From positions 1 to 61,091 of the forward strand of contig JABSRG010000014.1 of NCBI GenBank assembly GCA_013215165.1: a DNA stretch of 61,091 nt, read 5' to 3'. Shown here one piece after another: positions 8,271 through 16,924 of the stretch. Positions within the stretch are counted from its first letter, which is position 1. Each line of letters opens with the position of its first letter. The notes under the pieces were generated by a model. It ran no database searches. It was given only the letters and a program-made list of their open reading frames with translations, and had not been told where the DNA came from. The DNA comes from Opitutales bacterium (lineage in GTDB: Bacteria > Verrucomicrobiota > Verrucomicrobiia > Opitutales > JABSRG01). A program made the position numbers and the translations under genes.

Positions 8271-9557
8271 CTAGTCGGTAATCTGCCCTTGGCCGATAAT
8301 CTGGTATTTATAAGTGCATAGCTCTTTTAGGCCCATGGGACCACGAGCATGTAAACGATCCGTGGAGATCCCGATTTCTGCACCCAGACCGAAGGCATAA
8401 CCGTCCGTAAATCGTGTCGATACGTTCCAATAGACTGTAGCCGAATCGACTCCATTGAGGAAAAGCTCGGCAGCAGCAGCATCTTCGGTCACGATAGCAT
8501 CAGAATGAGCTGAGCCGTAGCGGTTGACGTGAGATACCGCCTCCTTGATTGAATTCACGACTTTTATCGTAACGATCTTGTCGAGATATTCCGTGTAAAG
8601 ATCCTGCTCTTCAGCAGGTGAAAATTTGATGCCCGAGGCACGTAGAAGAATAGCCACCGCAGCGCCATCGACCCGGAGTTCAACATCTTCATCTTGGAGA
8701 GCCTTACAGAGCTGAGGCAGCAGGGTTTTCGCGATCTCGGCATGAATAAAAATATTCTCGATCGCGTTGCACGCACTGGGCTTCTGAACCTTGGCATTGA
8801 TGGCAATCTTGATTGCCATCTCTGGATCAGCTGCCTGGTCAATGAAAAGATTACAGATACCTTGGAAATGTTTTATGACCGGGATGGTCGAGTTTTCGGC
8901 CACATAGCGGATAAGCCCGTCACCACCACGAGGAATGATGCAGTGGATATATTCATCGAGCTTGAGCAGGTGTTGCATAGCCTGGCGGTCGGTAGTCGGG
9001 ACCAGCTGAACCATAGCGGTATCCTGACCGTGTGCTTTGAGCGCTCGGTTAATAAGCTCGTTGAGAAACGCGTTCGAGTGGAATGCCTCTTTTCCACCAC
9101 GTAAGATGGCAGCATTACCTGATTTCAGACAAAGAATGGCACAATCGACCGTAACGTTAGGACGCGACTCGTAGATGATTCCAATGACGCCTATGGGCAC
9201 GCGCACTTTGTCTATCTTCATGCCGTTGGGGTGATTGACACTTTCGATGACTTCGCCAACGGGATCTTCCAAACTAACGACCTGCCGGACACCATCTACC
9301 ATGGTCGCAATGCGTTTGTCGTTTAGCTCGAGCCGATCAATCAAAGATGCAGACAGATTGGCGCCCTTGGCATAGTCGATATCTTGGTTGTTGGCTATTT
9401 TGAGGCCGTCCGCATGCTGTTCAATGAGGTCAGCCAGAGTCCTTAAGATCGCGTTTTTTGTCTCGGTCGGGAGCACAGCCAGCTTCAAGGCAGCCGAGCG
9501 GGCTTGTTTAGCCAGCTCAGTCATCTGATCCTTCAAATCGACTTCTACATGCGACAT
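8271..9557 (-). CDS. proA: Gamma-glutamyl phosphate reductase
   Basis: Second enzyme of proline synthesis, reducing gamma-glutamyl phosphate to glutamate semialdehyde with NADPH. The aldehyde-dehydrogenase fold is shown by VPIGVIGIIYESRPNVT, KSGNAAILRGGKEA, and the catalytic cysteine in KPSACNAIENI; the C-terminal RGPMGLKELCTYKY is characteristic of ProA. Length is about 428 residues. Two ATGs (9563 and 9557) are near the family start; the frame itself opens at 9596. No proB glutamate kinase is adjacent. It is convergent with the prc gene, with a 29-base gap. Confidence 0.93.
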   Translation of the reverse strand: MSHVEVDLKDQMTELAKQARSAALKLAVLPTETKNAILRTLADLIEQHADGLKIANNQDIDYAKGANLSASLIDRLELNDKRIATMVDGVRQVVSLEDPVGEVIESVNHPNGMKIDKVRVPIGVIGIIYESRPNVTVDCAILCLKSGNAAILRGGKEAFHSNAFLNELINRALKAHGQDTAMVQLVPTTDRQAMQHLLKLDEYIHCIIPRGGDGLIRYVAENSTIPVIKHFQGICNLFIDQAADPEMAIKIAINAKVQKPSACNAIENIFIHAEIAKTLLPQLCKALQDEDVELRVDGAAVAILLRASGIKFSPAEEQDLYTEYLDKIVTIKVVNSIKEAVSHVNRYGSAHSDAIVTEDAAAAELFLNGVDSATVYWNVSTRFTDGYAFGLGAEIGISTDRLHARGPMGLKELCTYKYQIIGQGQITD

Positions 9558-9750
9558 ACTCATGTAGAAACCCTGAACCATTGATGCCTCCAGCACAAGT
9601 CCTGAGCAAAGTGGCTATAATTCTTTAGTTTCCTTAAGATTGAGTTGCGCTCGTCGACCCTACAAAGGTCCAGAATCGATCCGATCAACCACTCGTTTCT
9701 TGAATAGCACAGGAAAAACTCAACCGGCCGTAGAGGCAGATACGCGTGAA

Positions 9751-10944
9751 ATGCCCGCATTCAGAGGCAGTTCACCAGCTTGGGCGATTCAATATGCACC
9801 CGAAGCTGAGTTTCCTCCAGGAACTGTGGAAGCGATTACCGAGGTCCTCGTGATCGAAAGTAACGAGTCTAATTTTCAACACCTGCGTCACCTGTTACCT
9901 CCCACGCACAGTTGCGATTTTGAGTTCCACTGGACTCAGAGCCTCGACAAAGCACGCCGGATGATCGAACAACGACCCTGGGATCTCGTTTTTTTCGATC
10001 TCAACATGGCCGCTGAAGAGCACACCGAACCGGTCCTGAAAGAGATCGAGGAAATTTCTGCTAAACTGCCGTTGATCATACTCACTGATATGGCACATGA
10101 GCGCCTCGCCCGCGATGCCATCCGTCGTGGAGCACAAGACTACATGATCAAGGGTGAAGATACAGCTGCGGCCCTGCATCGTAGCATCTGGGCCGCCATG
10201 GATCGCTTCAATCTGACCCGAGACCTAAAGGGGAAAACTCAGGCGCTTGAACAGGCCTTTTGGCAAAAACATCAGTTTCTCAACACCCTCACTCACGAGA
10301 TTAAGACACCAATGAACGGTATCCGTGGAGGCGTGCAACTGCTGCGCGAAGACTGTATGGGTCAGGAACAACTCGATAGCCTGGATTTAATCGACGTCGC
10401 TATTGGTAATTTGATGAGCCTGATCGATAACCTTCTAGAACATGGTAAGGCCGAAGCAGGGCAACTTGAGCTACGACGCGAGCCCGTGAGCATTTTCGAT
10501 ATTACAGACCCAGTAATGGGAACTTTCACCATGGCCTGTGAAGTAAAAGGTATTCGGTTAGAATGGGATATAAAAGATCCCATGCCGGAAACCGTAAATG
10601 TCGATCGGGTGCGTCTCCACCAAGTTATATCAAACCTTGTCGGTAATGCAGTAAAGTTTACTAGGATCGGCGAAATTCGACTCTCCTGCTACCACGATGA
10701 CATCGCCAACACCCTTCACTTCTCTGTCAGCGATTCAGGTTGCGGCATTTCTGAAGATGACCAAAAGACCATTTTTCAACCCTACAACCAAGGCCATGAC
10801 TGTGATCTTTCCCAAGCTGCAAAAGGAACTGGCTTGGGCCTGGCTATATGCCGAGAGTATGTGAAGTTGATGGGGGGTGAAATCTCTGTGCACAGTGAAG
10901 TGGGTCAAGGCGCCACCTTCGCATTTTATCTCCCAGTGGGTTGA
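9751..10944 (+). CDS. Soluble hybrid: receiver domain followed by histidine kinase
   Basis: A cytoplasmic two-component protein with the order REC - HisKA - HATPase_c and no membrane segment. The receiver (about residues 30-150) has the phospho-acceptor Asp in FFDLNM, the Thr in LTDMAH and the Lys in YMIKGE, but the usual acidic pair is only partly kept (VIESN). The kinase has the H-box THEIKTPMNG, G1 box DSGCGIS and G2 box GTGLGLAI. Such proteins take input by phosphotransfer rather than from a sensor domain of their own. No response-regulator gene is adjacent, so it is an orphan. The start is ambiguous: ATG 9751 is used; TTG 9640 would add 37 residues. Confidence 0.85.
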   Translation: MPAFRGSSPAWAIQYAPEAEFPPGTVEAITEVLVIESNESNFQHLRHLLPPTHSCDFEFHWTQSLDKARRMIEQRPWDLVFFDLNMAAEEHTEPVLKEIEEISAKLPLIILTDMAHERLARDAIRRGAQDYMIKGEDTAAALHRSIWAAMDRFNLTRDLKGKTQALEQAFWQKHQFLNTLTHEIKTPMNGIRGGVQLLREDCMGQEQLDSLDLIDVAIGNLMSLIDNLLEHGKAEAGQLELRREPVSIFDITDPVMGTFTMACEVKGIRLEWDIKDPMPETVNVDRVRLHQVISNLVGNAVKFTRIGEIRLSCYHDDIANTLHFSVSDSGCGISEDDQKTIFQPYNQGHDCDLSQAAKGTGLGLAICREYVKLMGGEISVHSEVGQGATFAFYLPVG

Positions 10945-10986
10945 TGTAATTTGTCTAGTTCCGCAGTTCGCCGCTGACCGATTGCT

Positions 10987-12174
10987 CTAGTCCACAAATG
11001 CCAAAGCCGCTTCAGGATCGGTAACTTGGGCGATCGTATCGTTGATGATCGGATACTCGTAACGCTCACCTTGAAAATTACGCATTATAATCCGATCTTC
11101 TCGGACTTCCTGGACATACTCAGGGTTAATCGGAATTTTCCCACCGCCACCTGGAGCATCGATAACAAATTGAGGGATACCATAGCCAGATGTGTGACCA
11201 CGAAGATGTTTGATGATTTCGATACCCTTGCGCACATCCGCGCGCAAATGGCGGGAACCTGTGATCAGATCACACTGGTAAAGATAGTAAGGCCGAACTC
11301 GCATCATGAGCAAACGATGGACTAGCGAGCGCATCGTATCGCCGTCATCGTTGACTCCGCGCAACAAAACAGACTGATTGCCCAACGGGACGCCTCCTTC
11401 ACAAGTAAGACGTTCGCAGGCTGAACGAAGCTCCTCAGTACACTCACGGGGATGATTGACATGAATACTCATCCAAATCGGGCCGTGTTTGCGAAAGACC
11501 TCACACAGCTCTGGAGTAATGCGCTGGGGCATGAAAACCGGAATACGTGAACCGATACGAATAAACTCGATGTGCTTTATCGCACGTAAACAACCCAGGA
11601 GGTAATCGAGTTTCTTCTCATTGAGCAGCAAAGGATCTCCGCCGGATAACAGCACATCACGGATCTGCGGATGGGTCTCTATGTAGCGCAATCCCTCTTC
11701 AAACTCAGGATGGAAATTATAGTCTTGAGCATTCGAAACGAGGCGGCTGCGCGTGCAATAACGGCAATATGAAGCGCAGCGATCAGTAACGAGAAAGAGC
11801 ACGCGATCAGGATATCTGTGAATAATACCTTCGACTGGCTTCGTATTATCTTCACCCACCGGATCAAGCAGCTCTTCGGGTGATGTCTTCATCTCGCCAT
11901 CGCGAGGAATGACTTGGCGGCGGATGGGACAGTCGGGGTCGTTGACGTCGATGAGGTTGAAGAAATAAGGGGTGATCGCGAGAGCCAGCTTGCTGTTTGA
12001 AAAATAACATCCAGCGCGTTCTTCAGGAGTCAGCTCGAGATAATTCTCCAATTGGTCGACTGAGGTGATCCGGTTCTGAAGCTGCCACCTCCAGCGCTTC
12101 CAATCTTTCTCCGGCACGTGAGACCAATGGCCTTGCCCGCTAAACCATGATTCGTGAGCGTCTTGAGGATACAT
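10987..12174 (-). CDS. kamA: KamA-family radical SAM aminomutase (lysine 2,3-aminomutase-like)
   Basis: Radical SAM, PLP-dependent enzyme of the lysine 2,3-aminomutase family. The cluster motif CASYCRYC is at about residue 130, the SAM Gly-rich motif LSGGDPLLL follows, and the PLP lysine lies in FVIDAPGGGGKIP near the C-terminus. Length of about 395 residues from ATG 12174 fits the family (clostridial KamA 416; EpmB about 340). The full-length N-terminal segment and the C-terminal tail argue for KamA rather than EpmB, but AblA-type osmolyte synthesis would need an AblB acetyltransferase, which is not adjacent. It is divergent from the ArsR-carA pair; the frame also opens at 12267, overlapping that gene. 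Confidence 0.85.
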   Translation of the reverse strand: MYPQDAHESWFSGQGHWSHVPEKDWKRWRWQLQNRITSVDQLENYLELTPEERAGCYFSNSKLALAITPYFFNLIDVNDPDCPIRRQVIPRDGEMKTSPEELLDPVGEDNTKPVEGIIHRYPDRVLFLVTDRCASYCRYCTRSRLVSNAQDYNFHPEFEEGLRYIETHPQIRDVLLSGGDPLLLNEKKLDYLLGCLRAIKHIEFIRIGSRIPVFMPQRITPELCEVFRKHGPIWMSIHVNHPRECTEELRSACERLTCEGGVPLGNQSVLLRGVNDDGDTMRSLVHRLLMMRVRPYYLYQCDLITGSRHLRADVRKGIEIIKHLRGHTSGYGIPQFVIDAPGGGGKIPINPEYVQEVREDRIIMRNFQGERYEYPIINDTIAQVTDPEAALAFVD

Positions 12175-12261
12175 ATGCGTCAATCGTTGGAATAAACCAA
12201 TAAAGCTTTTAGCGAGTATTGATGTATTTACATTTGTCAATGGATTCGCCAGAACGAAGGA

Positions 12262-12585
12262 GTGCAATGCGAAAAAATTAGTGAAGGCCTAAAAGCGCTA
12301 TCAGATCCGATGCGGCGACGGATTCTTGCGCAGCTTCCAGATGAAGCAAATTGCACACGGGGTAATAATGTTTCTCAGCTGGCCGATACACTAGGAGCCC
12401 CACAACCCAGTATTTCGCATCACTTGAAAGTGCTACGGATGGCGGGTCTTGTCGATTTTCGCAAAATGTGCCGCGATGTTTTTTATTGGCGCAACCCAGA
12501 TGCGCTCCATCGCCTGATCGATGGCATGGGCGATTCCATCAGTTTTGATTTGCGGGAAAAAAGCGAGCCGGTAGCAAAGAGTTAA
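12262..12585 (+). CDS. ArsR-family winged-helix repressor coupled to carA
   Basis: A 107-residue ArsR/SmtB-type DNA-binding protein: LKALSDPMRRRILAQL opens the winged helix and the recognition helix region reads QPSISHHLKVLRMAGLV. No CxC metal-binding pair is present in helix 3; isolated Cys residues at positions 3, 31 and 70 give no clear metal site. Its TAA stop shares an A with the carA ATG (TAATG), so the two genes are almost certainly translationally coupled. The only early in-frame start is GTG 12262, which overlaps an AAGGAG sequence; an out-of-frame ATG at 12267 would make a four-codon peptide. Divergent kamA starts about 87 bases away. Confidence 0.85.
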   Translation: MQCEKISEGLKALSDPMRRRILAQLPDEANCTRGNNVSQLADTLGAPQPSISHHLKVLRMAGLVDFRKMCRDVFYWRNPDALHRLIDGMGDSISFDLREKSEPVAKS

Positions 12586-13736
12586 TGTACGAATCTAGCA
12601 TCCTCGCTTTTGAAGATGGCACGGTTTTCCGTGGCCGCGGCTTTGGCGCCGAAACGACTACTGTAGGGGAAGCCTGCTTTAATACCAGCATGACGGGTTA
12701 TCAAGAAGTCCTTACTGACCCTTCATACCACGGTCAGATCGTGACCATGACCGCTTCGCAGATCGGAAACTATGGTATCAATCTTGAGGACCCAGAGTCT
12801 TCTCATCCTCAGGTGAAAGGCTTTGTCATCCGAGAATTGTCACCCTGCATCAGTAATTGGCGTAGCCAGCAGGACTTAGACTCTTATTTAGCTGAGCATG
12901 GCATTCCAGGGATTGAAGGTTTGGACACGCGCGCCATAACGAAAAAATTGCGCATGGCCGGAGCGCTCAAATGCTGCCTATCAACAGCGGAAATTTCAGT
13001 CGAGGAGGCGGTGGAGCGCGCACGCAGCTGGGAGGGGTTAGTAGGCTCGGACTATGTATCAAAAGTGACTTGTGATGCGCCCTACGAATTTGATCCAGAG
13101 GGTGAAGAAAGTACGGTATTTTCCGTGCCGGGCACATCTCTGAACGCTATGGAGCCCATCACCCAACGATTCAAGGTCGCTGCCTTCGATTTGGGTGCCA
13201 AAAAGTCTATCTTTAAGCGATTGAAACTGCACGGCTTCGACGTCCACGTCTTTCCGGCAAATGCAAGCGCAGACGCCGTAAAGGAGGTAAAGCCCGACTG
13301 TCTCTTTCTCAGCAACGGACCCGGAGATCCATCAGTGGTTTCTTATGCACATCAAACGGTGAAAAGTTTGATTGAGCACTACCCCACTTTTGGAATCTGC
13401 ATGGGCCATCAAATCCTGACCCATGCGATGGGAGCAAAGACTTTCAAACTCAAGTTCGGGCATCGTGGCGGCAACCAGCCGGTCAAGAATGTCGAAACAG
13501 GCCGTGTTTCGATCACTTCTCAAAATCATGGTTTTGCTTCTTCAAAAGAAGAACTCGAGCGCGTCGGGGCAATCGTCACTGAGATCAATCTGAACGACGA
13601 AACCGTTGAAGGCATTCGCCATAAGGACCTCCCCGTGTTTTCGGTACAATACCATCCTGAAGCGGCACCCGGACCGAGCGATGCGGACGCACTGTTTAGA
13701 GACTTCTATTCTTTGGTAAAAGAACACCGCGGGTAA
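12585..13736 (+). CDS. carA: Carbamoyl-phosphate synthase small (glutaminase) chain
   Basis: Class I glutamine amidotransferase subunit that supplies ammonia to CarB for carbamoyl phosphate, used in pyrimidine and arginine synthesis. The N-terminal CPSase domain has GEACFNTSMTGYQE and the C-terminal domain the catalytic Cys in FGICMGHQ and the His-Glu pair in QYHPEAAPGP. Length 383 is standard. The start codon overlaps the stop of the upstream ArsR gene. No carB is in the window, which is common when the subunit genes are unlinked. Confidence 0.95.
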   Translation: MYESSILAFEDGTVFRGRGFGAETTTVGEACFNTSMTGYQEVLTDPSYHGQIVTMTASQIGNYGINLEDPESSHPQVKGFVIRELSPCISNWRSQQDLDSYLAEHGIPGIEGLDTRAITKKLRMAGALKCCLSTAEISVEEAVERARSWEGLVGSDYVSKVTCDAPYEFDPEGEESTVFSVPGTSLNAMEPITQRFKVAAFDLGAKKSIFKRLKLHGFDVHVFPANASADAVKEVKPDCLFLSNGPGDPSVVSYAHQTVKSLIEHYPTFGICMGHQILTHAMGAKTFKLKFGHRGGNQPVKNVETGRVSITSQNHGFASSKEELERVGAIVTEINLNDETVEGIRHKDLPVFSVQYHPEAAPGPSDADALFRDFYSLVKEHRG

Positions 13737-13834
13737 TTATCTTCTATTTCGATACTGCCTCGCTCCACGTATAAAACGGAGATTCTTTTATTTGAGTTTT
13801 GATTTCGCAGATCGATACTTAGGAGCATTCTAAA

Positions 13835-14656
13835 ATGCGAAAGAATCATGAAAAGGAATTGCGGCACCGTATCAATGCGGGGCGCGTGGCCGTCGAAGCT
13901 CAGGTAAGTTTTTTTAAGGATCAATTGGGCCGGGTCGCGAGTGAATGGAAAGAGGATAATTCTCGGGTCACTTTCGCTGATTTTGCTATCTCTGAAAAAG
14001 TGATCGCGACACTGCGCGCTGATTTTCCTAAAGATGTCTTCTGTTCGGAAGAGGCAAATCCTGAGGATGAAGAAGTCGCTTTAGACCAACCTTTTGCGTG
14101 GATTCTTGATCCCATCGACGGCACCAACAACTTCGCGATGGGCTATCCAGTGTGCTGCATCGCCCTAGCGCTCCTCTTCGAAGGAACCCCGGTTTACGGA
14201 ATCATCTATGACATGTCACGCGACTTGATTATGGAAGGAGGCCCAGAGTTCGGATACCTAGAAAAGAAGCGAAAAGTGCGCATCGATCTTTGTTCCAAAA
14301 CCCTCGACCATAAGACTACGATCGGGCTACATTTCCCTTTAACCGCAGCTCAGCTGGGTTACCTACAGCCTCTTCTGAAAACTCATCGTGTTCGTTGCTT
14401 AGGTAGTTCGGCTTTGAGCACTTCGTATATCGCTAACGGATTGCTCGATGGTGTGATCGATTATCGCGTAAAAATTTGGGACATCGCTGCTGCCTATGCC
14501 ATCATAATGGGGGCAGGGGCTCGTTTCCAATTTTTCGATAGTGCTATATTTCCGCTCACCTCCTTCCATGTCCGGATGCCGGCAACTCCGTTTTTTGCCG
14601 GGACTCCATATTTTTGTGACTACGCTCAGGAGCTGTTGAAGGCCAATCCTGTCTAG
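13835..14656 (+). CDS. Inositol monophosphatase family protein
   Basis: A Mg2+-dependent phosphatase of the IMPase/CysQ/FBPase superfamily. The metal-binding signature DPIDGTNNFAMGYP (about residue 91) and the C-terminal WDIAAAYAI motif are intact, and an acidic residue pair CSEEAN supplies the usual Glu ligand. Length 273 is typical. The substrate cannot be told from sequence: inositol phosphate, PAP or a sugar phosphate are all possible. It is followed 34 bases later by a nucleotidyl-sugar-type cytidylyltransferase, so a role in sugar phosphate or CMP-sugar metabolism is a reasonable inference. Confidence 0.88.
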   Translation: MRKNHEKELRHRINAGRVAVEAQVSFFKDQLGRVASEWKEDNSRVTFADFAISEKVIATLRADFPKDVFCSEEANPEDEEVALDQPFAWILDPIDGTNNFAMGYPVCCIALALLFEGTPVYGIIYDMSRDLIMEGGPEFGYLEKKRKVRIDLCSKTLDHKTTIGLHFPLTAAQLGYLQPLLKTHRVRCLGSSALSTSYIANGLLDGVIDYRVKIWDIAAAYAIIMGAGARFQFFDSAIFPLTSFHVRMPATPFFAGTPYFCDYAQELLKANPV

Positions 14657-14690
14657 CGATAGCTATTTGTAATCAATAATAGTCCATCAA

Positions 14691-15275
14691 ATGAAAGTTG
14701 TCGGATCCATCATCGCCCGTTTAGGCAGTAAGCGTCTCGCACATAAGAACCTCATGCCATTTCACGGAATGCCCTTAGTTGGGTATGGCATCAGGCTATT
14801 AGAGCGCTGTAAACGCCTCGATGTGATCGTGGTATCTACCGAGGATGAATTGATCGCGCGTGTTGCCCATGATTTTGGCGCACGCGTCATCCAAAGGCCG
14901 GTCGAACTTTCTGCCGACGATACCCCCTCGGTTCCTGTATTCCGTCATATCGCGGAATCCACTGACTGCACGAAACATGTAAACTTCAACATCAACTACC
15001 CCACGTGCAGTCCTCAAGTCATAGACGATGCGGTTGATAAACTAGAAACATTTGAGGAAGTCCTAACGGTTCCCCATGCAGTGTGGGGCCAAACGAGGGA
15101 TTGTCTCGAAAACTATGGAGACCCATGGAAGATCACGGCTCACCCGTACCGCGATGAACGTGTCGGACCCATCGATATCCATAAGTATGACGATATCCTC
15201 GAAGCCTATCGTCAGAAACAGGGAGACATCAAAGACTGGGATGCGAACCAATCCGCTCATTCAACGGAATCGTAG
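14691..15275 (+). CDS. CMP-sugar synthase-like cytidylyltransferase
   Basis: Resembles the acylneuraminate (NeuA) / spore-coat SpsF cytidylyltransferase family: an N-terminal nucleotide-binding loop IIARLGSKRLAHKNLMPFHG, and VVSTEDELIARVA with a central VNFNINYPTCSP. The usual loop is PARGGSK; here ARLGSK, closer to the SpsF or MobA-like branch. At 194 residues it is at the short end of the family. It probably activates a sugar acid for surface glycan or glycolipid synthesis, consistent with the IMPase gene in front. The exact product is not determinable from sequence. Confidence 0.75.
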   Translation: MKVVGSIIARLGSKRLAHKNLMPFHGMPLVGYGIRLLERCKRLDVIVVSTEDELIARVAHDFGARVIQRPVELSADDTPSVPVFRHIAESTDCTKHVNFNINYPTCSPQVIDDAVDKLETFEEVLTVPHAVWGQTRDCLENYGDPWKITAHPYRDERVGPIDIHKYDDILEAYRQKQGDIKDWDANQSAHSTES

Positions 15276-15350
15276 AACCGGAGCATTCTGATATCCCACC
15301 TATCGAATTCGCGTTCCTCGCTCCCCTTATTGGTACCAAAACACACAGTA

Positions 15351-15364
15351 TCGAGATATCTCGA
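15351..15364. promoter_or_regulatory. 14-bp perfect palindrome before sulfatase-IclR pair
   Basis: TCGAGATATCTCGA is a perfect 14-bp palindrome, centred about 53 bases upstream of the sulfatase ATG in an AT-rich region. IclR-family proteins commonly bind short palindromes at their own operon promoters, and the operon encodes one, so this is a candidate binding site. A similar copy elsewhere in the window was not seen. Confidence 0.5.
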
Positions 15365-15410
15365 AGTATTTACTTTCATAATTAATATTATATATTTATT
15401 ATGATATAGC

Positions 15411-16922
15411 ATGACCCAACCCAACATACTGCTCATCACCAGTGACCAACAGCACTGGTTTACTCTAGGCATCGACAATCCAGAGATCCATACTCCGAAC
15501 CTGGATCGGCTCGCAAAGTCTGGAATGGTATTTGACCGAGCTTACTGCCCAAACCCTACCTGTACGCCCACACGCGCTAGTTTAATCACCGGACAATGGC
15601 CGAGTCAGCACGGAGCCTATACACTGGGGACGAAACTCATGGAGGACCACCCCACTGTGAATGATACCTGGCACAATCTCGGGTATCGTACTGGATTGGT
15701 GGGCAAAGCACACTTTCAACCCCTGGAGAGCACGGACGAGTTTACCTCACTGGAGGCCTATCCCCTCCTTCAGGATCTGGATTTTTGGCGAGACTTCGAC
15801 GGATCTTTCTACGGATTCGACGATCTGGAAATCTGTCGCAACCACACAGACGAGGCCCATGTTGGCCAACACTATGCGATCTGGATGGAAGAAAAAGGGT
15901 TCACCGAATGGCGTGAGCACTTCAGAAAACCAACCGGCACCCGTGATCCCCAATTACATACCTGGTCTATCCCAGAAGAGTATCACTACAACACCTGGAT
16001 CGCTGAGAAAACCAACCACTACCTCTCCGAATATAAAGCCAAAGACCAACCCTTCTTCCTCTGGGCTAGCTTCTTTGACCCACATCCATCTTACCTAGTA
16101 CCCGAACCCTGGGACAAAATGTATGATCCAGCAGACCTGACACTTCCACAAGGCCAGCATGGTGAAGAGGAAACCGGATCTCCGTTTTTCAAACTCGCAC
16201 GCACGGCCGGATCTAAGCGTGATGACTTCGGCATCTCAAAGCCACAGAAGACCATTCACGGCTTGATGAATCATAATCCATATCCGGTCAAACTGTCCAA
16301 GAATATGGCCATCTACTACGGCATGATTTCCTGCATGGACAAATACATAGGCAAGATACTCGATCACCTCGACACGCTGGGTCTCACGGAAAACACCCTC
16401 ATCGCCTTCACATCCGACCATGGTCATTTTTACGGACACCACGGCCTCGTCGCCAAAGGCCCTTTCCATTTCGAAGATGGCGTCAAGGTCCCTCTGATCG
16501 TGAGTTGGCCCGGAAATGTACCTGCCGGAACACGCTCCGACGCTATTCAGAGTCTCGTTGACTTACCCACTACCTTTATCACCGCCACGGGCGCTGACAT
16601 TCCCCATCACATGACCGGGCTGAACCAGCTTCCTTCATGGGCTGAGCCAGACACGCACGTACGCCACCACACTTTGGTCGAAAACAACCATGAGCCCGGC
16701 ATCGCAGAAATGAAAACCTATATCAACCGACGCTATAAAATAACCCTATACGTTGGTTTTGATCATGGAGATCTTTTCGACTTAGAAAAGGATCCGGGTG
16801 AATTTAAAAACCTCTGGTATGATCCCAATCATGCCGAGCTCAAAGCACGACTTCTTCAGGAATTTCTACAAGCTGAGATGCTCAAGGAAGTCCGCCCTAT
16901 GCCACGAATTACGCATGCCTAG
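15411..16922 (+). CDS. Type I sulfatase (formylglycine-dependent), no signal peptide
   Basis: Alkaline-phosphatase-fold sulfatase that hydrolyses sulfate esters. The formylglycine motif is CTPTR (CxPxR; Cys converted to formylglycine) at about residue 52, preceded by the metal ligand block LLITSDQQHW; the C-terminal metal site is TSDHGHFYGHHGL. Length 503 is typical of Verrucomicrobiota and Planctomycetota sulfatases that act on algal sulfated polysaccharides. There is no signal peptide, so it is probably cytoplasmic and acts on imported sulfated sugars or small sulfate esters. No formylglycine-generating enzyme is nearby. An IclR gene follows 2 bases after the stop. Confidence 0.92.
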   Translation: MTQPNILLITSDQQHWFTLGIDNPEIHTPNLDRLAKSGMVFDRAYCPNPTCTPTRASLITGQWPSQHGAYTLGTKLMEDHPTVNDTWHNLGYRTGLVGKAHFQPLESTDEFTSLEAYPLLQDLDFWRDFDGSFYGFDDLEICRNHTDEAHVGQHYAIWMEEKGFTEWREHFRKPTGTRDPQLHTWSIPEEYHYNTWIAEKTNHYLSEYKAKDQPFFLWASFFDPHPSYLVPEPWDKMYDPADLTLPQGQHGEEETGSPFFKLARTAGSKRDDFGISKPQKTIHGLMNHNPYPVKLSKNMAIYYGMISCMDKYIGKILDHLDTLGLTENTLIAFTSDHGHFYGHHGLVAKGPFHFEDGVKVPLIVSWPGNVPAGTRSDAIQSLVDLPTTFITATGADIPHHMTGLNQLPSWAEPDTHVRHHTLVENNHEPGIAEMKTYINRRYKITLYVGFDHGDLFDLEKDPGEFKNLWYDPNHAELKARLLQEFLQAEMLKEVRPMPRITHA

Positions 16923-16924
16923 TC

